A DNA stretch of 5,535 nt from contig JAIOHO010001148.1 of NCBI GenBank assembly GCA_019912905.1, forward strand, positions 1-5,535. The letters run 5' to 3'. Source of the DNA: Anaerolineae bacterium. GTDB lineage: Bacteria; Chloroflexota; Anaerolineae; Aggregatilineales; Phototrophicaceae. The number at the start of each line of letters is the position of its first letter. Within the stretch, counting starts at the first letter, position 1. Positions 1-5,259 of this stretch are shown in pieces. Position numbers and translations under genes: made by a program. Below the pieces are notes generated by a model. The model was not told the origin of the DNA. It was given only the letters and a program-made list of their open reading frames with translations, and searched no databases.

Positions 1-150
1 CTGCTGCGCGATGCCCAGGATTTGCAGGCAATCGCGCTCACGCCCTGGATTCTGACCCCGGCGCTGTTCGTGGTGGTGACGGTGCTGGCGTTTAACTTCG
101 TGGGCGACGGTCTGCGCGACGCTGCCGATCCGTATGCGGTGCGGGGGTAA
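1..150 (+). CDS. ABC transporter permease, DppC/OppC type (C-terminal end only)
   Basis: Frame 1 is open from the first base to a TAA at 148-150, giving the last 49 residues of a protein that begins upstream of the window. The fragment has a hydrophobic stretch (about residues 19-34 of the fragment, TPALFVVVTVLAFNF) followed by GDGLRDAADP. That F-N-x-x-GDGLRDA-x-DP ending is the hallmark C-terminus of DppC/OppC-class inner-membrane permeases (BPD_transp_1 family), with the last transmembrane helix followed by a short cytoplasmic tail. The protein would form the membrane channel with a DppB-type partner and be powered by the two ATPases downstream. Its stop lies only 2 bases before the next start codon, which strongly suggests co-transcription and translational coupling. 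Substrate cannot be told from this fragment. Confidence 0.9.
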   Translation: MLRDAQDLQAIALTPWILTPALFVVVTVLAFNFVGDGLRDAADPYAVRG

Positions 151-152
151 TC

Positions 153-1208
153 ATGACGCAATCTTCCACAGACTATCTGATCGAAGTGCGCGACCTGCAA
201 ACCTTTTTCTACGTGGTCGAAGGTGAGGCGCGGGCGGTGGATGGGGCCAGTTTCACCATCGAGCGCGGGCATGTGCTCGGCGTGGTGGGCGAAAGCGGCT
301 GCGGCAAGAGCGTCACCGCCCGGTCGATTCTGAACATGGTGCGTCCGCCCGGCAAAATCGTCCACGGCGAGATTGTGTATCACCGCACGCCCGAAGAAAC
401 GGTCTGCATTACTGATCTGCCGCCGATGGGGGACGAGATGCGCGCCATTCGCGGTGGCGAAATCGCCATGATCTTTCAGGAGCCGCGTGCCTCGCTCAGC
501 CCGGTGCATTCGATCGGCGATCAGGTCAGCGAGAACATCCTGCTGCACCAGAAGGTCAGCCGCGAAGAAGCGGAACAGCGCGCGCTGGAGATGCTGCGCC
601 AGGTGGGGCTGCCCAAACCGGAGCAGATCATGCGCTCCTACCCGCACCAGCTCAGCGGCGGCATGTGCCAGCGGGCGATGATCGCGATGGCGCTGTCGTG
701 CCACCCGCGTTTGCTGATCGCTGACGAGCCGACGACGGCCCTGGACGTGACCACCGAAGCGCAGATCCTCGAACTGATGCAGGCGCTGCGCCAGGATTAC
801 GGCATGTCGATCATGTTTATCACCCATAACCTGGGCGTGATCGCGGAAATGGCCGACGAGGTGGCGGTGATGTACCTGGGACGCGTGGTCGAGCAGGGAA
901 CGGTGGTCGAGATTTTCGATGACCCCAAACATCCTTACACCCGGGCGCTGCTGGAAAGTCTGCCGCGTATCGAGCAGGAAAAAGAATGGCTGGCGACCAT
1001 CCCAGGCATCGTGCCCGACCCTTACAGGGTGCATGAGGGCTGCCCCTTTTTCGCCCGCTGCCGCGAACGGATGCCCGGCGTGTGTGATACGACCGTGCCG
1101 GTGATGATCGACGTGGGCGGCGGCCATGAAGTGCGCTGCCTGCTGTACGGCGGACTCGAAGAACCGGCCAGCACGCCCACCGTGCGCACTTCGGCGGGCG
1201 AAAGATGA
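153..1208 (+). CDS. Oligopeptide/dipeptide-type ABC transporter ATP-binding protein (DppD/OppD-like)
   Basis: This 351-residue cytoplasmic ATPase energises import through the permease encoded just upstream. Visible motifs in order are Walker A GESGCGKS (46-53), Q-loop IFQEP (107-111), ABC signature LSGGMCQR (167-174), Walker B LLIADEP (187-193) with catalytic E192, D-loop ALD (196-198) and switch H225. The C-terminal oligopeptide/dipeptide extension starts near HPYTRALL (260-267) and carries Cys297, Cys303, Cys311 and Cys329, the spacing seen in Opp/Dpp ATPases that bind a [4Fe-4S] cluster. Length is normal for the family. ATG at 153 follows a G-rich stretch (143-147) that can serve as ribosome binding site, 2 bases after the permease stop. 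The residue after LSGGM is Cys172, where Arg, Gln or Ser is usual. The Q-loop region FQEPRASLSPVHSIGDQ departs from the common FQDPMTSLNP form; I associate that variant with carbohydrate-linked importers, which is only an inference. Family call is secure, substrate is not. Confidence 0.95.
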   Translation: MTQSSTDYLIEVRDLQTFFYVVEGEARAVDGASFTIERGHVLGVVGESGCGKSVTARSILNMVRPPGKIVHGEIVYHRTPEETVCITDLPPMGDEMRAIRGGEIAMIFQEPRASLSPVHSIGDQVSENILLHQKVSREEAEQRALEMLRQVGLPKPEQIMRSYPHQLSGGMCQRAMIAMALSCHPRLLIADEPTTALDVTTEAQILELMQALRQDYGMSIMFITHNLGVIAEMADEVAVMYLGRVVEQGTVVEIFDDPKHPYTRALLESLPRIEQEKEWLATIPGIVPDPYRVHEGCPFFARCRERMPGVCDTTVPVMIDVGGGHEVRCLLYGGLEEPASTPTVRTSAGER

Positions 1209-1266
1209 GGATGCCGGTTCCACCGATCGCTGAAGCGCAGAGACAGAACGGTAGATTGCGATTCCT

Positions 1267-2316
1267 ATGACAGAAAATTCCAGCTACACGTTGCTCGAAG
1301 TCCACGATCTCAAGAAACATTTTCCCATCACCGGCGGCGTCTTTTCGCGCGTGGTCGGTCATGTGCGCGCGGTGGATGGGGTGTCGTTCAGCGTGAAGCG
1401 CGGCGAGACACTGGCGCTGGTGGGCGAAAGCGGCTGTGGTAAGACGACCACCGGACGGGTCATCGCCCGGCTGTACCGGCCTACTCAGGGGCAGATTCTG
1501 TTCCGCCCCGGTGGAGCCGATGCGCCGATGATCGACCTGGCCCGGCTGAATAACCAGGAACTGCGTCCACTGCGTCAGCACATGCAGATGATCTTTCAGG
1601 ACCCCTATTCGTCGCTCAACCCGCGCAAGACGATTCTGGAAATCATCGGCGAGCCGCTCAAGCTGAATCAGGTCGCCAAAGGCCGCGAACTGGAGGAACG
1701 CGTCGTCGATCTGATGAAGCTGGTCGGCCTGCGGCCCGAATACATCACGCGCTATCCGAATGCCTTCAGCGGCGGCCAGCGGCAGCGCATCGGCGTGGCG
1801 CGCGCCCTGGCGCTCAACCCCGGCCTGATCATCGCCGATGAGCCGGTCTCGGCCCTCGATGTCTCGGTGCAGGCACAGATTCTGAACCTGCTCAAACGCT
1901 TGCAGCAGGAACTCAACCTGACCTACGTCTTCATCTCGCATGATCTGAGCGTAGTCAAGCATATCAGCAACCGCGTGGCCGTGATGTATGTCGGCAAAAT
2001 CGTGGAACTGTCCCCGGTGCGTAAGCTGTATGCCCAACCGCTGCACCCCTACACCGAAGCTTTGCTGTCGGCGGTGCATACGACCGACCCCAAAACGCGC
2101 GACAGCAAAAAACGCATCGTCCTGCAAGGCGATGTGCCCGACCCGGCCAACCCGCCCAGCGGTTGTTATTTCCACCCGCGCTGCCAGTACGCCAAAGACA
2201 TCTGCAAGCACGACACACCGCCGCTGAGGGAGGTGCGACCGGGGCAGTTCGCGGCCTGCCATTTCGCCGAAGATCTGAATCTGGCCGGGGTCGCGGTTCA
2301 GCACCAACCAGCCTGA
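1267..2316 (+). CDS. Oligopeptide/dipeptide-type ABC transporter ATP-binding protein (DppF/OppF-like)
   Basis: This 349-residue protein is the second ATPase of the importer and would pair with the preceding one in a heterodimer on the cytoplasmic face. Motifs are Walker A GESGCGKT (53-60), Q-loop IFQDPYSSLNPR (109-120), ABC signature FSGGQRQR (167-174), Walker B LIIADEP (187-193) with E192, D-loop SALD (195-198) and switch H225. FQDPYSSLNPR and FSGGQRQR are typical of the OppF/DppF branch as opposed to the OppD branch. The C-terminal extension includes HPYTEALL (260-267) and Cys300, Cys306, Cys313 and Cys331, again the iron-sulfur-type spacing. ATG at 1267 is the only plausible start, because an in-frame TAG lies at 1252-1254 and no start codon lies between. 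No clear Shine-Dalgarno sequence precedes it, so initiation may be weak or SD-independent. The gap from the previous gene is 58 bases, compatible with one operon. Residues 165-166 before the signature read Asn-Ala where His-Glu is usual. Confidence 0.95.
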   Translation: MTENSSYTLLEVHDLKKHFPITGGVFSRVVGHVRAVDGVSFSVKRGETLALVGESGCGKTTTGRVIARLYRPTQGQILFRPGGADAPMIDLARLNNQELRPLRQHMQMIFQDPYSSLNPRKTILEIIGEPLKLNQVAKGRELEERVVDLMKLVGLRPEYITRYPNAFSGGQRQRIGVARALALNPGLIIADEPVSALDVSVQAQILNLLKRLQQELNLTYVFISHDLSVVKHISNRVAVMYVGKIVELSPVRKLYAQPLHPYTEALLSAVHTTDPKTRDSKKRIVLQGDVPDPANPPSGCYFHPRCQYAKDICKHDTPPLREVRPGQFAACHFAEDLNLAGVAVQHQPA

Positions 2317-2363
2317 CCATCACAAAATTACTGGTAACCCTGCATTGGAGAAAATTAGAGCCT

Positions 2364-3536
2364 ATGTCCAGCCATACCTCTCACTTTCTGCCCGCGACCG
2401 CCGTCACGAGCGGGAAACATCATTTTTTCGGGTACTACGATAAATTCCCCTGGAACAAGAGCGGGCGCTACCTGCTGGCGCTGGAAAGCGACTTCATGGA
2501 ACGCGCGCCGGAAGCCGGGGATGCGGTCGTCATCGGCCTGATCGACACGGCCCAGGGCAACCAGTGGATGCCGCTCGACGAGACCACCGCCTGGAACTGG
2601 CAGCAAAGCTGTATGCTGCACTGGCTGCCTTCCGAGCCGGAAAGCACGATCATCTACAACAAGCGCATCGGCGACCGCTACGTATCGATGGTGCGCAACA
2701 TCCACAGCGGCGAAACCCGCACCCTGCCGCGCCCGGTGTACGCCATCAGCCACGATGGGAAATTCTCGATTTCTGGCAATTTCTCGCGCCTGCATCACAC
2801 CCGGCCCGGCTACGGCTATGCCGGGGTGCCGGACCCGAATTTCGATGTGGCGCACCCGGATGATGACGGGCTGTACTGGATGGACCTGGAAACCGGCAAT
2901 AATCAGCTCATCATCACGCTCGACCAGATGAGCCAGTTCAAGCCGCGCGAGGCGATGGACCAGGGCAAACACTGGTTCAATCATTTTGTGGTCAACCCGG
3001 CCAACAACCGCTTCACCTTCCTGCACCGTTGGGAGCGCGAAGGCGGCGGCTGGTTCACGCGCCTGTTCACCGCCAACCCTGATGGCAGCGACATCCATCT
3101 GATGGCCGACGACAATTTTGTGTCGCATTACGACTGGTACGTGGCCGATAAGGTGGTGGCCTGGGCGCATCATCACGATCTGGGCACGCATTACCTGCTG
3201 TACACCGATCATACCGATCAGGTGGAGATCGTCGGCGAGGGCCTGTTCTCGACCGACGGCCACTGCTCCTACTCGCCGGATCGCCAGTGGATGCTGACCG
3301 ACACCTACCCGGATGCCGAGCACAATCGCACGCTGATGCTGTATCACCTGGCGACCCAGACGCGCATCGACATCGGCAAGTTCTATGCGCCGCCGGAACT
3401 GCAAGGGCCGATCCGCTGTGATCTGCATCCTCGCTGGCGGCGGGATGGCAAGCAGGTGTGCATCGATTCAGCGCACGAAGGCCAGCGCCAGGTGTATGTG
3501 CTAGACGTGCACGAAATCATCGACTCCTACGCGTAA
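2364..3536 (+). CDS. Beta-propeller (PD40/TolB-like) protein, distantly like oligogalacturonate lyase
   Basis: This 390-residue protein has no signal peptide or membrane segment and should be cytoplasmic. I do not recognise a named gene. Repeated beta-blade signatures such as SHDGK (129-133), NPDGSD (238-243), YSPDRQW (303-309) and WRRDGK (358-363), each near a hydrophobic strand, point to a TolB/PD40-type propeller. Distinctive motifs are HHFFGYYDKFPW (19-30), AWNWQQ (76-81), RPGYGYAG (147-154), HWFNHF (203-208), HRW (221-223), SHYDW (254-258), DGHCSYSPD (298-306), CDLHPRW (352-358) and DSAHEGQRQVYVLD (368-381). The late order of His-containing motifs (HxxW, GHxSxSPD, HPxW, then S-x-H-x-G-x-x-QVY) resembles oligogalacturonate lyase (Pectate_lyase22), whose His residues bind Mn and the substrate. 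I infer a sugar-binding or lyase role. The open frame extends upstream to 2163, but that start would overlap the ATPase gene by 154 bases. ATG 2364 follows GGAG at 2347-2350 and begins the conserved part. The gap after the transporter gene is 47 bases, so it probably shares the transcript. It could instead be non-catalytic. Confidence 0.8.
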   Translation: MSSHTSHFLPATAVTSGKHHFFGYYDKFPWNKSGRYLLALESDFMERAPEAGDAVVIGLIDTAQGNQWMPLDETTAWNWQQSCMLHWLPSEPESTIIYNKRIGDRYVSMVRNIHSGETRTLPRPVYAISHDGKFSISGNFSRLHHTRPGYGYAGVPDPNFDVAHPDDDGLYWMDLETGNNQLIITLDQMSQFKPREAMDQGKHWFNHFVVNPANNRFTFLHRWEREGGGWFTRLFTANPDGSDIHLMADDNFVSHYDWYVADKVVAWAHHHDLGTHYLLYTDHTDQVEIVGEGLFSTDGHCSYSPDRQWMLTDTYPDAEHNRTLMLYHLATQTRIDIGKFYAPPELQGPIRCDLHPRWRRDGKQVCIDSAHEGQRQVYVLDVHEIIDSYA

Positions 3537-3572
3537 GCGGCTGAACGAATGAGAATCTGACGATTAGTTGAC

Positions 3573-3618
3573 CCCTCCATCTCGCTTCCCTTGCCTTCGG
3601 GGGAGGCCGGGTGGAGGG
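3573..3618. repeat. GC-rich palindromic intergenic repeat (hairpin) ahead of the GH4 gene
   Basis: CCCTCCA at 3573-3579 is the exact reverse complement of TGGAGGG at 3612-3618, and CTTCCC at 3585-3590 can pair with GGGGAG at 3600-3605 (one G-T pair) inside it. The result is a long imperfect hairpin. No run of T follows, so it is not a standard intrinsic terminator. By eye the right arm resembles the right copy of the inverted repeat at 5130-5170 (a GGGAG, then GGGTGG, then GGG pattern), suggesting a degenerate member of the same dispersed intergenic repeat family. It may damp or punctuate transcription between the propeller and GH4 genes. Confidence 0.55.
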
Positions 3619-3631
3619 AATTCAGACAGAC

Positions 3632-3637
3632 AAGGAG
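3632..3637 (+). promoter_or_regulatory. Ribosome binding site that decides the GH4 start
   Basis: AAGGAG at 3632-3637 lies 12 bases before ATG 3650 and is the best Shine-Dalgarno match in the window. It favours 3650 over an upstream in-frame GTG at 3611, which sits inside the right arm of the hairpin repeat and adds 13 residues of non-conserved sequence before the Rossmann motif. Confidence 0.7.
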
Positions 3638-3649
3638 AACTCCAACAAC

Positions 3650-5026
3650 ATGGCTAACCCCCAACATCCTAAAGTCGTCGTCATCGGCGCGGGCAGCCTG
3701 TTTTTCGGGCGGCAGGCCATCTGGCAGATGGTGCATTCGCCGCACCTGAACACCGGCACGCTGGCCCTGGTGGATAACAACCCGGAACGGCTCGACCGCA
3801 TGGCGAAACTGGCCGAGATGGTCGTCGCCGAGACCGGGGTGCCGCTGAAGATCGAGGCGGCCTACGACTGGAAAGACGTGCTGCAAGGTGCGGATTTTGT
3901 CGTCCTCAGCTTTGCCGACCGCACCGTGTATTTTCGCGGCATCGACTGCACCATCTCGGAGAAATATGGCATCCGCATGTGCTCCGGCGACACCATCGGA
4001 CCGGGCGGCATCTTCCGGGCGATGCGTGAGCTGCCAGTGATCATGCGCTGCATCCGCGACATCGAGACGATGTGCCCCGACGCCTGGGTAATCAACTACA
4101 TCAATCCCTCGACCGTCAACGGCATGGCGCTGGCCCGCTATGCGCCGCACATCAAGAGTTTTGCCCTGTGCGACAGCCTGCACATGCCGCACGTCAAAAA
4201 GCGCTACGCCGCCCGCGCCGGTATCCCGACCGACGGCATGACTGGCGCGCCCGATGAAGCCTTCGACATGCGCATCGCCGGGGTCAATCACTTCACCTGG
4301 ATGCTGCAAGCGGAGTACGAGGGCGACGATGTGATGCCGAAGATCGCCGAATCGATTCGCCAGGATGCGGTCAAAGAGACCGACGGCGGCGACAAAGGGG
4401 CCAAGGCCCTGCTGAACCACACCATCGGCTACAGGCTCTACGACATTTTCGGGGCGGTGCCGGTGTGTGTGGGACACACCAAAGAATATGTGCGCTTCTG
4501 GCAGGGCAAAGGGTCGATCCCCGGCGACATCCCGGCGCTGTCGATCTGGGAGACGGAAGACCGCTACGAGCGCCACGCCGAAATGTGGCATCAGGTGGAC
4601 GGCTTCGTCACTGGCAAGACGCCGATCGAGACCTACATGGACACCTTCGGTCCGGATCATGCCACCGACATCATCGAAAACATGGTCGGCGGCCTGGGGA
4701 AACCCTTTTATGTCAATTCGCCCAATCGCGGGGCTGTCACCAATATGAGCGATGATGCCTTCCTGGAACTGCTGTGCGACGTAGACATGAACGGCCCGAA
4801 GCCGCGCCCGGTCGGGGAGATGCCGCGCGGCCTGCGCGGGATGCAGGAGGTCATCCTGGATACGCATGAGCTGACCGCCGAGGCCATCATCACGTGCGAT
4901 TATGCGCTGCTGCGGCGCGCCATGATGACCGATCCGCTGGTGACATCGATTGAGGATGCCGATCATATCCTGACTGAACTGCTGGCCGCCGAGAAGGATG
5001 CCCTGCCTGCCGAATGGTATGCGTGA
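3650..5026 (+). CDS. Glycoside hydrolase family 4 enzyme (NAD+- and metal-dependent glycosidase)
   Basis: This 458-residue cytoplasmic enzyme has the standard GH4 length and layout. The N-terminal Rossmann fold begins KVVVIGAGSLFFG (8-20), with Asp42 after the second strand to hold the NAD ribose. Then come GDTIGPGGIFRAMRELP (113-129), YINPS (150-154), Cys174 of the CDSL motif and GVNHFTW (211-217); Cys174 and His214 correspond to the metal ligands of the family. The C-terminal half has VNSPNRGAVTNMSDD (355-369), the counterpart of the N-x-GAI-x-N-L segment of other GH4 proteins. Family members cleave alpha- or beta-glycosides, often 6-phosphorylated or uronic, by oxidation at C3, elimination across C1-C2, then re-addition and reduction. 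The four-residue motif at the metal Cys usually tracks substrate (CHEV, CHSV, CHGx, CDMP, CNVP); CDSL matches none of these, so substrate is open. The gene lies between two propeller genes and downstream of an importer, implying intracellular cleavage of an imported glycoside. Start chosen by AAGGAG at 3632-3637. Confidence 0.93.
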   Translation: MANPQHPKVVVIGAGSLFFGRQAIWQMVHSPHLNTGTLALVDNNPERLDRMAKLAEMVVAETGVPLKIEAAYDWKDVLQGADFVVLSFADRTVYFRGIDCTISEKYGIRMCSGDTIGPGGIFRAMRELPVIMRCIRDIETMCPDAWVINYINPSTVNGMALARYAPHIKSFALCDSLHMPHVKKRYAARAGIPTDGMTGAPDEAFDMRIAGVNHFTWMLQAEYEGDDVMPKIAESIRQDAVKETDGGDKGAKALLNHTIGYRLYDIFGAVPVCVGHTKEYVRFWQGKGSIPGDIPALSIWETEDRYERHAEMWHQVDGFVTGKTPIETYMDTFGPDHATDIIENMVGGLGKPFYVNSPNRGAVTNMSDDAFLELLCDVDMNGPKPRPVGEMPRGLRGMQEVILDTHELTAEAIITCDYALLRRAMMTDPLVTSIEDADHILTELLAAEKDALPAEWYA

Positions 5027-5065
5027 ACGGCGTTGATTTTAGTCAAATATGGGTCGTCATGAACT

Positions 5066-5189
5066 CTCTAGCCCTCACCCTAAATCCGTCTCCCCCTCAG
5101 GGAGAGGGACCTAAATAAGGATACTTACTCCCCTTCGCCCTGAGGGAGAAGGGGGTGGGGGCTGAGGGCCAATGCAAACAACTCTAGCC
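5066..5189. repeat. 8-bp direct repeat flanking the intergenic palindrome
   Basis: CTCTAGCC occurs at 5066-5073 and again at 5182-5189, on either side of the palindromic element. The similarity extends slightly upstream (AACTCTCTAGCC versus AACTCTAGCC, differing by one CT dinucleotide). It could be a target-site duplication left by a small mobile element. However, the left copy overlaps the first bases of the inverted repeat and the right copy is separated from it by 12 bases, so the boundaries do not fit cleanly and chance is possible. Confidence 0.35.
5071..5169. repeat. Imperfect ~100-bp palindrome of two inverted intergenic repeat copies
   Basis: The outer arms GCCCTCA (5071-5077) and TGAGGGC (5163-5169) are exact reverse complements. 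The reverse complement of the right half matches the left half with small indels, so two copies of a repeat of about 40 bases face each other across an A/T-richer centre (5109-5128). Each copy is itself hairpin-forming: TCTCCC 5089-5094 pairs with GGGAGA 5100-5105, and CCCCTTC 5130-5136 pairs with GAAGGGG 5148-5154. No coding frame in it looks real. Such C/T- then G/A-rich palindromes recur between genes in Chloroflexota and some other bacteria as dispersed REP/MITE-like elements, which is what I infer here. Without a T-run it is not a classical terminator, though folded RNA could protect or end the GH4 transcript. Confidence 0.65.
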
Positions 5190-5205
5190 TCCGATCTGCT
5201 GACCG

Positions 5206-5230
5206 ACGGCCTCCCGCCTGTGGAGGCCGT
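5206..5230. promoter_or_regulatory. Perfect 9-bp inverted repeat in the leader of the second propeller gene
   Basis: ACGGCCTCC (5206-5214) and GGAGGCCGT (5222-5230) are exact reverse complements around a 7-base loop, extendable by one G-T pair. The element ends 29 bases before the ATG at 5260 and is followed by TTCCCAATTCT, which is too poor in T for a confident intrinsic terminator. It may be a leader hairpin of the mRNA or an operator for a dimeric regulator; the sequence alone does not separate these. Confidence 0.5.
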
Positions 5231-5248
5231 TCCCAATTCTGAATGACG

Positions 5249-5254
5249 AAAGGA
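5249..5254 (+). promoter_or_regulatory. Ribosome binding site of the second propeller gene
   Basis: AAAGGA at 5249-5254 lies 5 bases before ATG 5260, a normal Shine-Dalgarno distance, and supports that start codon for the gene cut by the window end. Confidence 0.65.
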
Positions 5255-5259
5255 CCTCT

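Noticed and set aside
820..2307. Long open frame on the minus strand (495 codons) opposite both ATPase genes
   Set aside because: It lies antisense to two genes with complete ABC motifs, its translation shows no recognisable domain, and long antisense frames are expected in GC-rich codon usage.
2163..2363. Upstream extension of the first propeller gene (67 extra residues)
   Set aside because: It would overlap the DppF-like gene by 154 bases, and the added residues are Arg/Gly/Ala-rich out-of-frame sequence without conservation-like motifs.
2355..3428. Minus-strand open frame (357 codons) opposite the first propeller gene
   Set aside because: Its translation is a Val/Ala/Arg/His-rich mirror with no motif; the plus-strand frame has clear propeller signatures and a sensible start.
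3568..3600. TTGACC at 3568-3573 as a -35 promoter box for the GH4 gene
   Set aside because: No acceptable -10 box lies at the right distance downstream; that stretch is the GC-rich hairpin.
3611..3649. GTG start of the GH4 gene at 3611
   Set aside because: It falls within the hairpin repeat arm and lacks its own ribosome binding site, whereas ATG 3650 follows AAGGAG at normal distance.
3527..4966. Minus-strand open frame (479 codons) opposite the GH4 gene
   Set aside because: The plus strand encodes a full-length GH4 enzyme with all family landmarks; the antisense product looks like composition only.
5089..5160. Intrinsic terminator after the GH4 gene
   Set aside because: The stems are strong but no T-run follows on the plus strand, and the structure is better explained as a dispersed repeat pair.
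5071..5230. CRISPR array
   Set aside because: The repeats are inverted rather than direct, only two in number, and have no regular spacers.
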